Assembly: GCF_034424805.1 (NCBI RefSeq)
Contig: NZ_JAXOUF010000015.1
Span: 1 to 64,000 of the forward strand
Origin: Labrys sedimenti
GTDB taxonomy: Bacteria; Pseudomonadota; Alphaproteobacteria; Rhizobiales; Labraceae
Reading direction: 5' to 3'
Length of the DNA: 64,000 nucleotides
Shown here: positions 17,611 to 26,353 of the stretch, piece after piece
How the letters are laid out: each line of letters opens with the position of its first letter
How positions within the stretch are numbered: the stretch's first letter is position 1
Translations under genes and position numbers: made by a program
Notes under the pieces: model-generated
Database searches by the model: none
What the model saw: the letters and a program-made list of their open reading frames with translations, nothing else
What the model was told of the DNA's origin: nothing

Positions 17611-19707
17611 CTAACGCTGCTCGATGGTGATGTTGCTGGTGGCGTCGAGCCGGGCGATCTGGCTGGCCGCGACGAAGACCGAGGTCTCGGGATGCTCGAT
17701 GACGGCAGGGCCGGGGACCGTGAAATCCATCGGCAGCTCGCGCCAATTGTAGACGGCGCACTCCATCCATTCGGCGGCCACGGGCTCGAAGATGCGGCGC
17801 TTGCCGACCGTCGGCTCGGACGAGGGCGCCGTGAGGGCGATCTCCGGCCGGCGCGCCTTGCCGAAGGCCTCGACACGGATGTTGGTCAGCTCGATGCCGG
17901 CCTCCCTGAAGGCCGATCCCTTGCCATAGGTCTGCTCGTAGACGGCCTCGAAGCGTGCGACGAGGTCGTCCAGCGTTGCGTCGGCGATCTCGCCCGATGG
18001 CACGGGAATGATGAGGTCGTTGGTCTGGCGGCGATAGCGCAGGTCCGCCGTGCGCACGAGTTGGATGTCCTCTTCCGCGACGCCAGCCCGGCGCATGGCA
18101 TCGAGGCATTCGGCTTCGAGGCTCGCAAAACCCGCCGCGATCTCGGAGGCGACCAGGCCGTCGGCCGGGGCGCGGGACCCGCCGCCTGCCCGCATCAACA
18201 GCGACTTCTCGACCGCGAATTGCAGGTCGGCGGCCAGAGCCCCATAGGCCGAATGCGCCATGGACGTGACCGGCACCACCATCTTGGGCACGCCGAGCTC
18301 GGCGCCATAGCCGGCGCAATGGACCGGACCGGCTCCGCCATAGGCGAAGATCACGAAATCGCGCGGATCGTGGCCGCGGCCGATGGTGACCTCGCGCAGC
18401 GTATCGGCCATCTGGGCATCGACAATGCGGCGTATGCCGGCGGCCGCCTCCTCGGTGGTCAGGCCGAGCGGCCTGGCGATCTGTTCCTCGATCGCGGCTG
18501 AGGCCGCCGCCTTGTCGAGTTTCATCTTGCCGCCGAGAAAGGTCTGGGGGTCGATGATGCCGAGCACGACATCGGCATCGGTGACGGTGGCGAGCGTGCC
18601 GCCCCGGGCGTAGCACACCGGTCCCGGCCGGGCGCCGGCACTGTCGGGCCCGACGCGCAGCTGCCCGTCGACGACGCGGGCGATGGAGCCGCCGCCGGCG
18701 CCGATGGCGCGGACCTCGATCATCGGAGTGGCGATATGGAAGCCGCCCGCCTCGTGATTGGTGGACATCAGCGGCTTGTCGTCGACCACGATGGCGACGT
18801 CGAAGGAGGTGCCGCCCATGTCGGTGGTGATGAGGTTGCGATAGCCCAGCTTCTTGGCCAGGTGTACCGAGCCCATCACGCCACCGGTTGGGCCGGAGGT
18901 GACCAGGGTCACCGGCCGGCGCGCGGCCTCCGCGACCGGCATGACGCCGCCGGCCGAATTGAGGATGGAAAAGGCGCCCTTGAAGCCGCGCTTCCTGAGC
19001 ATCTGCTCGATGCCGTCGAGATAGGAGACCACCTTGGGGGCGAGGTAGGAATTGAGCGCGGCGGTGGCGGTGCGCTCATATTCGCCGATGACGGGTGCTA
19101 CTTCGCTCGACAGGCTGACATAGGCGCCCGGCGCTTCCTCGCCGATGATGCGGGCGGCGATGCGCTCATGCTCGGGATTGCGGAACGACCACAGGAAGGC
19201 GACCGCGAAGGTCTGGACGCCCTCGCTCGCCAGGGAGCGAACGGCCGCCCGCACCTGGTCCTCGTCGAGCGCGACCAGCACCTTGCCGGCATGGTCGACG
19301 CGCTCGCGGATCTCCCGCACCAGATGGCGCGGCACGATCGGCTGCGGATAGCGCCGGCGCGAATACCAGCCGAGCCGGTCGACCGGCACCCCGGCGGTGA
19401 AGCCCATCAGGCGCTGGATCGCCAGCGTGTCGCCGAAGCCTCGCGTGGCGATGAGGCCGGTGCGGGCGCCGTCGCGCTCGATCACCGCATTGGTCGCCTG
19501 CGTCGTGCCATGGCCGAAGGCGACCACGCGGGCCAGCAACTCTTCGCCCGTCATGCCGCGCTGCGCGGCGGCATCCTGCACGGCGTTGAAGACGCCGACC
19601 TCCAATTCGCCCGGCGTGGACAGGGCCTTGGTGGTGACCAGGCCTCCCTCTTCGTCCAGGAGGACGAGGTCGGTGAACGTGCCGCCGATATCGACACCTA
19701 GAAACAT
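17611..19707 (-). CDS. HyuA-family hydantoinase/oxoprolinase or acetone/acetophenone carboxylase subunit (copy 1)
   Basis: A 698-residue ATP-binding subunit. The N-terminus FLGVDIGGTFTDLVLLD is the ASKHA phosphate-binding loop of HyuA/OplA. Further blocks are GHGTTQATNAVIER, TTDMGGTSFDVAIV, IGAGGGSIARV and YGGAGPVHCAGYG. It activates a carbonyl group by phosphorylation for hydrolysis (hydantoin, oxoproline, lactam) or carboxylation (acetone, acetophenone). It is the first gene of a minus-strand operon with hyuB1, SDR and ALDH; hyuB1 starts 10 nt downstream. A LysR-type operator lies 185-208 bp upstream of the start. Confidence 0.88.
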   Translation of the reverse strand: MFLGVDIGGTFTDLVLLDEEGGLVTTKALSTPGELEVGVFNAVQDAAAQRGMTGEELLARVVAFGHGTTQATNAVIERDGARTGLIATRGFGDTLAIQRLMGFTAGVPVDRLGWYSRRRYPQPIVPRHLVREIRERVDHAGKVLVALDEDQVRAAVRSLASEGVQTFAVAFLWSFRNPEHERIAARIIGEEAPGAYVSLSSEVAPVIGEYERTATAALNSYLAPKVVSYLDGIEQMLRKRGFKGAFSILNSAGGVMPVAEAARRPVTLVTSGPTGGVMGSVHLAKKLGYRNLITTDMGGTSFDVAIVVDDKPLMSTNHEAGGFHIATPMIEVRAIGAGGGSIARVVDGQLRVGPDSAGARPGPVCYARGGTLATVTDADVVLGIIDPQTFLGGKMKLDKAAASAAIEEQIARPLGLTTEEAAAGIRRIVDAQMADTLREVTIGRGHDPRDFVIFAYGGAGPVHCAGYGAELGVPKMVVPVTSMAHSAYGALAADLQFAVEKSLLMRAGGGSRAPADGLVASEIAAGFASLEAECLDAMRRAGVAEEDIQLVRTADLRYRRQTNDLIIPVPSGEIADATLDDLVARFEAVYEQTYGKGSAFREAGIELTNIRVEAFGKARRPEIALTAPSSEPTVGKRRIFEPVAAEWMECAVYNWRELPMDFTVPGPAVIEHPETSVFVAASQIARLDATSNITIEQR

Positions 19708-19891
19708 GGACTTCCTCCCAGCTTGATACCGGGTGATCCATGGCCGAGCGCATGGGTTCGCCGCATTGGAAATGCGGCTGGAACTGCGCTCGAAATCGGA
19801 TTCTTTCCCGGTGCGGGGCTTTCATTGCCCGCGAGCATGGATCGAGTTTTACGCCCGGGATTTGCAGCAATCCAATATATAATTCACGGTG

Positions 19892-19915
19892 ATACATAGC
19901 CAAATGACTATGCAT
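19892..19915. promoter_or_regulatory. LysR-type operator upstream of hyuA1
   Basis: A 24-bp palindrome of the form ATRCATAG-N8-CTATGYAT, as bound by LysR-family dimers. It lies between the end of the LysR gene and hyuA1, which are transcribed in the same direction. A TATATT hexamer on the minus strand just downstream (about 19875-19880) could be the -10 element of the hyuA1 promoter. Confidence 0.6.
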
Positions 19916-19937
19916 GGACGGCAGCGCCAGCCTGCAT

Positions 19938-20933
19938 TCACGGCGCCATGGGAGCCTCGAAACTTGGCACCCGGCCATCCACGACGGCTCCGCGCACGAA
20001 ATCCATCAGCCGCGACTGGAACCGCGAGAAACTCTTGCCCCGCTTGTGGATCAGGAAGACGGGCACGGGCAGGTCCAGGCCGGGTGTCGCGACCTGGCGC
20101 AGCAGGCCCCGGGCGAGTTCGTCGCGTACGCAGCTCTCCAGTACGAAGGCGATGCCGGCATGATGACGCACGGCCTGCTTCATGGCTTCGGGATGCCCGA
20201 ATTCGAGCACGACCTCGCGATGCCGGATGCCATGGGCATAAAGCGCGTCCTCCTCGAGTTCGCGGCGGACCTGCTGGCGCGGCGAGGAAATGAAGGGCAG
20301 CTTCGCGATGGTCTGTGGATCGGCGCTGTCGCCGACCAGGGTGCTGTCGGCGGCAACCACCAAGACCAGCTGTTCGGTCCACAACTTCTCGACGCCGAGG
20401 CCATCGACATCGTGCCGGGGATCGAGAATGCACAGCCCAAAATCGCAGGAGCCGTCTCGCACGCTGGCGGTGACGAATTGCGGGTTGGAAACCTGGACGG
20501 TGATGCCCCCCTCGCGCACGGTCCGGCGAAAGGCAGCAAACATCGGCGGCAGCACATAGGAGGCGACGGTCATCGAAGCAGAGACCACGGCGCTGCCGGC
20601 TTCGCCGTCGCCAGAGAGCGCCAATTCGCGCTCCAGTTCGCGTGTCCGGGTGACGATGTCGCGAGCCCAGGCCTCGACCCGGATACCTTCCCGCGTCAGC
20701 ACCAGGCGTCGTCCGCTGCGCTCGAACAGCTTGGCGCCGACCTTGTCCTCGAGGAAGCGCAGATGCGCGCTGACCACGGGCTGGGCGATGCGCAGCCGCT
20801 CGGCCACGCGGGTGACGCTCTGCAGGTCGCAGACCATGCAAAAGATCTCGAGTTTATGGAGCGTGGCCTGGGAGGCGAACAAGCGTTGAGCGCCATGTCC
20901 TTGGGCGGGTGGAATCGTATCGGTGCTCGGCAT
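19938..20933 (-). CDS. LysR-family transcriptional regulator
   Basis: A 331-residue LTTR. The winged helix-turn-helix is at about residues 27-86 (HKLEIFCMVCDLQSVTRVAERLRIAQPVVSAHLRFLEDKVGAKLFER, quoted in part), followed by the linker helix and two alpha/beta subdomains that bind the inducer. It is slightly longer than usual because of a polar N-terminal tail of about 25 residues. It is directly upstream of the hyuA1 operon on the same strand, and a palindromic LTTR site is placed between them. It most likely activates the hyuA1-hyuB1-SDR-ALDH operon in response to its substrate. Confidence 0.9.
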   Translation of the reverse strand: MPSTDTIPPAQGHGAQRLFASQATLHKLEIFCMVCDLQSVTRVAERLRIAQPVVSAHLRFLEDKVGAKLFERSGRRLVLTREGIRVEAWARDIVTRTRELERELALSGDGEAGSAVVSASMTVASYVLPPMFAAFRRTVREGGITVQVSNPQFVTASVRDGSCDFGLCILDPRHDVDGLGVEKLWTEQLVLVVAADSTLVGDSADPQTIAKLPFISSPRQQVRRELEEDALYAHGIRHREVVLEFGHPEAMKQAVRHHAGIAFVLESCVRDELARGLLRQVATPGLDLPVPVFLIHKRGKSFSRFQSRLMDFVRGAVVDGRVPSFEAPMAP

Positions 20934-21048
20934 TGGAACTTTTCCCGCTCACGATCGGCTCTGGATGGCTATGAATTCAACCATGTATGAACCTGCTGGC
21001 ACAGCTTAGCTCGCAGTCGACGCTAGCATTCCTCATCGAGACAGGCGC

Positions 21049-21477
21049 TCAATCTGGCGGCTTGCAGACCTTGATAATGAGAGCCATGAAGTCGTCTCGC
21101 TCTTCAGGTGACAGCGAGCCGAGAATGTCCGCCTGAATCTCGATTACCAGGGGTCGCACGTCGGCGAGCAGGGTCTTGCCGCCTGTGGTCAAAGTGAGCG
21201 TCCGGGCGCGCCGGTCGGTTTTCTTGACGACGCGGCGGATCAGATCGCGCGCCTCCAGCCGCGAAACGACATCCCCGATGGTCACCTTGTCCATGTCGAC
21301 CAGCATGGCCAGCGTGGCCTGGTCGATCTCCGGGTTTTCTTCCAGCACGGACAGCACCGCGAATTGCAGCTGGGTCAGGTCGAAGCCGGCTTCCTGGGTC
21401 TTCTGCGTGAAGGTCGCGACGGAAAGCTGGTGCAGCCGCCGGATCAGGTGGCCGGGAAGGTGATGGATGAATGCCAT
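21049..21477 (-). CDS. MarR-family transcriptional regulator (1)
   Basis: A 142-residue winged-helix repressor (PGHLIRRLHQLSVATF, LTQLQFAVLSVLEENPEIDQATLAMLVDMDKVTIGDVVSRLEARDLI region, wing KKTDRRARTLTLT). Divergent from the gentisate operon that starts 91 bp away. The 18-bp palindrome between them, centred on GTATAC and overlapping the -10 of the gentisate promoter, is the obvious target. A related MarR lies at 27984-28421 (similar PGHLIRRAQQ start), and either could control the shared promoter set of the island. MarR repressors of aromatic operons are usually released by the aromatic acid or its CoA ester. Confidence 0.88.
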   Translation of the reverse strand: MAFIHHLPGHLIRRLHQLSVATFTQKTQEAGFDLTQLQFAVLSVLEENPEIDQATLAMLVDMDKVTIGDVVSRLEARDLIRRVVKKTDRRARTLTLTTGGKTLLADVRPLVIEIQADILGSLSPEERDDFMALIIKVCKPPD

Positions 21478-21515
21478 GCCCGTTTCCTATCAGCGCGTGG
21501 CGGCGGCGACAATCA

Positions 21516-21548
21516 TTGACAAAATCCAATTAGTAAGTATACGTACTA
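21516..21548 (+). promoter_or_regulatory. Promoter and palindromic operator of the gentisate operon
   Basis: TTGACA (21516-21521), 16-bp spacer, TATACG (21538-21543). The 18-bp near-perfect palindrome TAGTAnGTATACnTACTA (21531-21548) covers the -10 element, so a bound repressor would block RNA polymerase. The same -35, spacing and -10/operator arrangement recurs at 27867-27899, 30692-30719 and 32382-32409. Confidence 0.75.
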
Positions 21549-21568
21549 TTTAATTGGGAGGAACGACA

Positions 21569-22645
21569 ATGGCGAATGCGATGCAGCCCGAGGACACGCC
21601 GGCCCTGCGCAAGCTCTATGCCGACTTCAGGGACCAGCACCTCAATCCGCTCTGGACCCAGCTCGGCGACCTGATGCCGCGCCACCCGCGTCCGAAGGCG
21701 GTGCCGCATGTGTGGAGATGGGCGGATCTCTTCCCACTGGCCCAGGCATCGGGAGCCCTGGTCCCGGTTGGCCGGGGCGGGGAGCGCCGCGCCATCGGGC
21801 TCGCCAATCCCGGCCTCGGCGGCGAAGCCTATGTCTCGCCCACGCTGTGGTGCGCCATCCAATATCTCGGCCCCAAGGAGACGGCGCCCGAGCATCGCCA
21901 TTCCCAGAATGCCTTTCGCTTCGTGGTGGAGGGCGAGGGGGTGTGGACGGTGGTCAATGGCGATCCCGTGCGCATGAGCCGGGGCGATTTCCTGCTGACG
22001 CCGGGCTGGAATTTCCATGGCCATCACAACGAGACGGACCAGCCGATGGCCTGGATCGATGGCCTCGACATTCCCTTCTCCTACCAGAACGATGTCGGTT
22101 TTTTCGAATTCGGGTCCGAGCGCGTGACCGACTACGCCACGCCGCGGTTCTCGCGCAGTGAGCGGTTGTGGTGCCACCCGGGCCTGCGCCCGCTGTCGGG
22201 GCTGCAGAACACTGTTTCCTCCCCGATCGGCGCCTATCGCTGGGAATATACCGACCGTGCGCTCACCGAGCAGCTGTTGCTCGAGGAGGAGGGGCAGCCG
22301 GCGACGGTGGAGCAGGGCCATGCGGCGATCCGCTACGTCAACCCGACCACGGGCGGCGACGTGATGCCGACCATCCGCGCCGAGTTCCACCGCCTGCGCC
22401 AGGGCGCCGAGACGGCGGTGCGGCGGGAGGTAGGTTCCTCGGTGTTCCAGGTCTTCGAGGGCCGCGGCGCCGTGGTGATGGGCGGCGTCACGCACAAGCT
22501 CGAAAAGGGAGATATCTTCGTGGTCCCCTCCTGGGTTGCCTGGTCACTCCAGGCCGAAAGCCCGTTTGACCTGTTCCGCTTCTCCGACGCCCCCATCATA
22601 GAGCGCCTGAATTTCGACCGCGTGCTGGTCGAGAGCGGCGACTGA
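21569..22645 (+). CDS. Gentisate 1,2-dioxygenase
   Basis: A 358-residue bicupin Fe(II) dioxygenase that cleaves gentisate to maleylpyruvate. The start ATG at 21569 follows GGGAGG by 7 nt. The N-terminal cupin carries the iron-binding pattern with His in EHRHSQNAFRFVVEGEG (109, 111) and His in TPGWNFHGHHNE (about 150). The C-terminal cupin includes VFQVFEGRGAVVMGG and FVVPSWVAWSL. Length and order fit the family. It is the first gene of a four-gene operon encoding the complete lower gentisate pathway. Confidence 0.93.
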   Translation: MANAMQPEDTPALRKLYADFRDQHLNPLWTQLGDLMPRHPRPKAVPHVWRWADLFPLAQASGALVPVGRGGERRAIGLANPGLGGEAYVSPTLWCAIQYLGPKETAPEHRHSQNAFRFVVEGEGVWTVVNGDPVRMSRGDFLLTPGWNFHGHHNETDQPMAWIDGLDIPFSYQNDVGFFEFGSERVTDYATPRFSRSERLWCHPGLRPLSGLQNTVSSPIGAYRWEYTDRALTEQLLLEEEGQPATVEQGHAAIRYVNPTTGGDVMPTIRAEFHRLRQGAETAVRREVGSSVFQVFEGRGAVVMGGVTHKLEKGDIFVVPSWVAWSLQAESPFDLFRFSDAPIIERLNFDRVLVESGD

Positions 22646-23205
22646 TGGGCGAGCTCGATGCTGCCCGCCGGGCCTTGCAGGAGCGGCAGGGGGCCGGCGC
22701 GCGCTATGATGCGCCGGAAGCGCCGGCGGATGCGCTGCGGCTGGCTAGGCTGGGCACGGCCTATTTCGCCCGCAGGCTCGGCGAACTGAACGATGCCGCG
22801 CTTTCCGCGCCCTGCCGGGTTCCAGGCTGGACCCGCGCGCATGTGATCTGCGATGTCGCCTATCAGGCGCGGGCGATCAGCCGGCAAGCCGAGGCGGCGA
22901 CGGCAGGCGAGGCGATCCCGCCTTTCTATGACGACGAGACCGCGCGGATCGGGGAGATCGAGCTTGGCGCCACGCTGCCTGCCCGGGCGCTGCGTCATCT
23001 GTTCGAGCACGCAGCCGTTCATCTCAACGTGGTCTGGCGCGATTTGCCGGGTACGGCCTGGGATGCGCTCGCGCCCGACGCCGACGGCTTGCCGCGAGCA
23101 TTGCGCGCCACGGCGATGGAGCGCGCGCGCCGTCTCTGGCGCGGCGCCCTCGAACTCGACAATGGAGCACGATTGCGCGACTTGCCGCCCGGATTGCAGG
23201 GCTGA
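22645..23205 (+). CDS. DinB/MDMPI-like maleylpyruvate isomerase-type protein
   Basis: A 186-residue protein of the DinB-like family that includes mycothiol-dependent maleylpyruvate isomerase. The N-terminal helix pair and PCRVPGWTRAHVICDVAYQA match the start of that family's first domain, and a second histidine-containing helix reads FEHAAVHLNVVW. The start overlaps the dioxygenase stop by one base (TGATG). Proteobacteria lack mycothiol, so if it is an isomerase it must use another thiol or none. A zeta-class GST, the usual proteobacterial maleylpyruvate isomerase, is encoded two genes further on. Confidence 0.7.
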   Translation: MGELDAARRALQERQGAGARYDAPEAPADALRLARLGTAYFARRLGELNDAALSAPCRVPGWTRAHVICDVAYQARAISRQAEAATAGEAIPPFYDDETARIGEIELGATLPARALRHLFEHAAVHLNVVWRDLPGTAWDALAPDADGLPRALRATAMERARRLWRGALELDNGARLRDLPPGLQG

Positions 23206-23237
23206 CGGTTGCCGATATCACAGCAAAGGATGATCCG

Positions 23238-23939
23238 ATGACGACAGCAAACCTCTTTGCCTCTCCCGCCTGGCCGACGGTGCCGGTGAAAAGCGAGACC
23301 GCCCTCTACCCGGTTCACCGCATTTTCTGCGTGGGCCGCAACTATGCCGCCCATGCCGCCGAGATGGGCGTCGAGGTGGACCGCGAGACGCCGTTCTATT
23401 TCACCAAATCGGCGCTGACCACCGAGCGCAGCGGGGCGACGACGGCCTACCCGCCGGGCACCGCGAACTTCCATTATGAGATGGAGCTGGTGATCGCCAT
23501 CGGTGCGCCGGTCTTCAAGGCCGATCGGGTCGCCGCGCAGAAGGCAATCTATGGCTATGCCTGCGGCCTGGACATGACGCGCCGCGACCTGCAGCTCGAA
23601 GCCCGCGCCAAGCAGCGCCCCTGGGATCTCGGCAAGGATGTCGAGCAGTCGGCCGTGTTCTCCGCCATCACCAAGGCCGCCGATTTCGCGGCCATCGGGC
23701 CGCAGCGCATCCATCTGGCGGTGAATGGCGAGGTGAAGCAGGAAGCCCGTCTTGACGACCTGATCTGGAAGGTGGACGAGATCGTCAGCCATCTTTCGCA
23801 TTATTACCACCTGCAGCCGGGCGACTTGATCATGACGGGTACGCCGGCCGGCGTCGGCGCCGTGGTGGCCGGCGATGTCATCACCGGCGGCATCGATGGG
23901 CTCGATCCGATCGAGTTGACGATCGGGGCGGCGGAATGA
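23238..23939 (+). CDS. Fumarylpyruvate hydrolase (FAH family)
   Basis: A 233-residue fumarylacetoacetate hydrolase-family protein. It has RIFCVGRNYAAHAAEMG, YFTKSALTT and the metal-binding acidic cluster in NFHYEMELVIAIG, then YACGLDMTRRDLQ and PGDLIMTGTPAGVGAV. Its short length and the RxD(L/V)Q segment fit fumarylpyruvate hydrolases of gentisate pathways (NagK type), which release fumarate and pyruvate. It is in an operon with gentisate dioxygenase, and its end overlaps the next start by 4 nt. Confidence 0.92.
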   Translation: MTTANLFASPAWPTVPVKSETALYPVHRIFCVGRNYAAHAAEMGVEVDRETPFYFTKSALTTERSGATTAYPPGTANFHYEMELVIAIGAPVFKADRVAAQKAIYGYACGLDMTRRDLQLEARAKQRPWDLGKDVEQSAVFSAITKAADFAAIGPQRIHLAVNGEVKQEARLDDLIWKVDEIVSHLSHYYHLQPGDLIMTGTPAGVGAVVAGDVITGGIDGLDPIELTIGAAE

Positions 23940-24583
23940 TCCGCTTTCATGGCTATTTCCGCTCCTCTTCGGCCTATCGCTGCCGCATCGCCTTCAACCT
24001 CAAGGGCGTGGCCTATGATTTTGCCTCGGTGCATCTGCGCAAGGATGGCGGCCAGCAGAAGGCGCCGGCCTTTCGCGCCCTGAACCCGCAGGCCCTGGTG
24101 CCGGCGCTGGAGGAGGGGGATTTCCGCCTGACCCAGTCGCTCGCCATCATCGAATGGCTGGACGAGACCCGGCCGGGACCGAAGCTGCTGCCCGGGGATG
24201 CGAATATGCGCGCCGAAATACGCGCCTTCGCCCAGATCATCGCCTGCGATGTCCACCCGCTGCAGAACCTTCGCGTCCTCGATTACCTGAAGGCCAATTT
24301 CGCCGCCGACCAGGCAGCGCTCGATGCCTGGTGCCAGCGCTGGATCGTCGACGGCCTGGCCGCCTGCGAAGCCCTGCTCGCCCGCCGTGCGCCCTCGACC
24401 TTCTGTTTCGGCGAGGCGCCGACCCTGGCCGATATCTGCCTGGCGCCGCAGGTGTTTTCAGCCCAGCGTTTTGGCGCAGATCTCTCGGCCATGCCAAGGT
24501 TGCGTGCTGTCCACACCGCCTGCGAGGCGCTGCCCGCTTTCGCAGACGCCCATCCCGCTAGGCAGCCCGACCGGGAGGCCTGA
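23936..24583 (+). CDS. Zeta-class GST: maleylacetoacetate/maleylpyruvate isomerase
   Basis: A 215-residue glutathione S-transferase fold. The N-terminus HGYFRSSSAYRCRIAFNLKG carries the zeta-class SSSxxxR catalytic motif. LNPQALVPALEEGDFRLTQSLAIIEWLDET is the glutathione-binding region, and the C-terminal part has APTLADICLAPQVFSAQRF. In the gentisate pathway such enzymes isomerise maleylpyruvate to fumarylpyruvate with glutathione (NagL type). The ATGA overlap with the preceding gene indicates translational coupling. Last gene of the operon; a strong terminator follows 55 nt later. Confidence 0.93.
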   Translation: MIRFHGYFRSSSAYRCRIAFNLKGVAYDFASVHLRKDGGQQKAPAFRALNPQALVPALEEGDFRLTQSLAIIEWLDETRPGPKLLPGDANMRAEIRAFAQIIACDVHPLQNLRVLDYLKANFAADQAALDAWCQRWIVDGLAACEALLARRAPSTFCFGEAPTLADICLAPQVFSAQRFGADLSAMPRLRAVHTACEALPAFADAHPARQPDREA

Positions 24584-24638
24584 CTTGCGTGAATGAGCAA
24601 GACGATTCAGGTTCTCAATAATGGACTGATCAATCAGG

Positions 24639-24668
24639 AAACGGCGATGCTGCGCAGCATCGCCGTTT
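24639..24668. terminator. Bidirectional intrinsic terminator
   Basis: A 14-bp perfect inverted repeat, AAACGGCGATGCTG and CAGCATCGCCGTTT, with only CG between the arms and A/T runs on both outer sides. It lies between the convergent gentisate operon and the GMC oxidoreductase gene and should end both transcripts. Confidence 0.85.
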
Positions 24669-24676
24669 TCGTTTCG

Positions 24677-26353
24677 TCATGCGGCCATGGTTTGGCCCTG
24701 CATGTCGTCGGCACGCGCCAAAGCGGGCCTGCCGAGCATCATGTCGGCTGCCTTCTCCGCGATCATCATCACGACAGCGTTGATGTTGCCGCCCACCAGA
24801 TCCGGCATCACCGAGGCATCGACAACGCGAAGCCCCTCCACGCCGGCGACCCGCAACTGCCCGTCGACGACGCGCCGCGAGTCCTCAACCCCGCCCATCC
24901 GGCAGGTTCCGGCCGGGTGGTGCACGGTCACCGAGGTCGCGCGGATGAAGGCGTCGAGGGCTTCATCGTCCTGGGCGGCGAGGCCCGGCGCATTCTCCTC
25001 GATGATATGGGGTGCCATAGAAGGCTGGTTCATAGTCCTGCGCAGGATGCGCAGCCCCTCGCGCAGCGTATCGCGATCCTGTTCCGAGGTCAGGAAATTC
25101 GGCGTGATGCGCGGTTTCGCCGCCGGATCGGCCGAACTGAGCGTGATCGTGCCGGTGCTCTCAGGGCGCAGCAGGGCAACCCGGCAGCCGAAGCCATCCG
25201 GTACCGGGGCGCTGAACGGCGGAAGATAGGGCCGGGCGGGGAAGGGCGCGGCCAGGAACAGGAATTGGATGTCGGGCGCCGGCAGGTCCTGCCGGGTCTT
25301 CAGGAAGGCGGTCACCCCGATCGGCACGTCGGAAGCAAAGCCGTCCCGGCGCAGCAGGGATTTCAGCATGGCCAAAGCGAGCCGGTCATAGCGCATTTCC
25401 TGCTGGAACCAGCTCGGGCTCTTGCGCCGGTAGCTCGCCATCACCGAAAGATGGTCCTGCAGATTGCCGCCGACGCCGGGGCTGGCGATCTTCACCGCGA
25501 TGCCGTGCCCGGCCAGCTGGGTGGGATCGCCGATGCCCGAAAGCATCAGCAGCTTGGGCGAATTGATCACGCCGGCGGCCAGCACGACCTCGCGGCGCGC
25601 CTGGGCCAGCTGGGTACGGCCGCCCTCTGTGAAACGAATGCCGGTTGCGCGGCCATCCGTCATCTCGATCCGGTCGGCACGGGCACCGACGACGACGCGC
25701 AGGCTCTTGCGACCGAGAGCCGGGCGCAGATAGGCGGTGGCGGCGCTGTTGCGCCTGCCGGCATGGATGGTTTCCTGGATGTAGTCGAAGCCTTCCTGCT
25801 GCGCGCCGTTATAGTCCGTCGTCACGGGATAGCCCGCCTGCCGTCCGGCTTCGATGAAATCGGCCAGGATGCCGTCGCGATAGCGGGTGCGCTGGACGCG
25901 CAGCGGGCCGGCGTCGCCGCGGAAGGCGTCGCTGCCGCCCTCCCAGGTTTCGGAGCGGCGGAAATAGGGCAGCACGTCGGCATAGGACCAACCGTCGAGG
26001 CCCGATTGCGCCCAGCGGTCGTAGTCGCTGCGGTGGCCGCGTACATAGGCCATCACATTGATGGAGGACGAACCGCCGATCACCCGGCCGCGGGCACATT
26101 CGATGCCGCGGCCGTCGATGCCGGGAGCGGGCTCCATGAAATAACCCCAGTCATGCAGGCGTTGCGGGAAGATCTTGCCGATGCCGACGGGGATGTGGAT
26201 GAGGGGATCGCGGTCCCACTGCCCGGCTTCGAGCAGCAGCACACTGGCGCCGCCCTCCGTCAGGCGGTTCGCCAGCACGCAGCCGGCCGAACCGCCCCCA
26301 ACCACGACGAAATCATAGGTGCCGGCATCCTGGATTTGGGTTTCGCCGGCCAT
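24677..26353 (-). CDS. GMC-family FAD-dependent alcohol oxidoreductase
   Basis: A 558-residue glucose-methanol-choline oxidoreductase. It starts at 26353, overlapping the MFS stop by one base (TGATG). N-terminal FAD motif YDFVVVGGGSAGCVLANRL; GMC signature ARGRVIGGSSSINVMAYVRG; the second signature includes AAGVINSPKLLMLSGIG; the active-site histidine is in VTVHHPAGTCRMGG and the C-terminal motif is GGNINAVVMMIAEKAADM. It oxidises a primary alcohol to an aldehyde. In this island a hydroxybenzyl-type alcohol, giving an aldehyde for the aldehyde dehydrogenases, is plausible but unproven. Confidence 0.9.
   Translation of the reverse strand: MAGETQIQDAGTYDFVVVGGGSAGCVLANRLTEGGASVLLLEAGQWDRDPLIHIPVGIGKIFPQRLHDWGYFMEPAPGIDGRGIECARGRVIGGSSSINVMAYVRGHRSDYDRWAQSGLDGWSYADVLPYFRRSETWEGGSDAFRGDAGPLRVQRTRYRDGILADFIEAGRQAGYPVTTDYNGAQQEGFDYIQETIHAGRRNSAATAYLRPALGRKSLRVVVGARADRIEMTDGRATGIRFTEGGRTQLAQARREVVLAAGVINSPKLLMLSGIGDPTQLAGHGIAVKIASPGVGGNLQDHLSVMASYRRKSPSWFQQEMRYDRLALAMLKSLLRRDGFASDVPIGVTAFLKTRQDLPAPDIQFLFLAAPFPARPYLPPFSAPVPDGFGCRVALLRPESTGTITLSSADPAAKPRITPNFLTSEQDRDTLREGLRILRRTMNQPSMAPHIIEENAPGLAAQDDEALDAFIRATSVTVHHPAGTCRMGGVEDSRRVVDGQLRVAGVEGLRVVDASVMPDLVGGNINAVVMMIAEKAADMMLGRPALARADDMQGQTMAA

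Noticed and set aside
18736..19701. 321-codon open frame on the plus strand
   Set aside because: Antisense to hyuA1, with low-complexity charged sequence and no motif.
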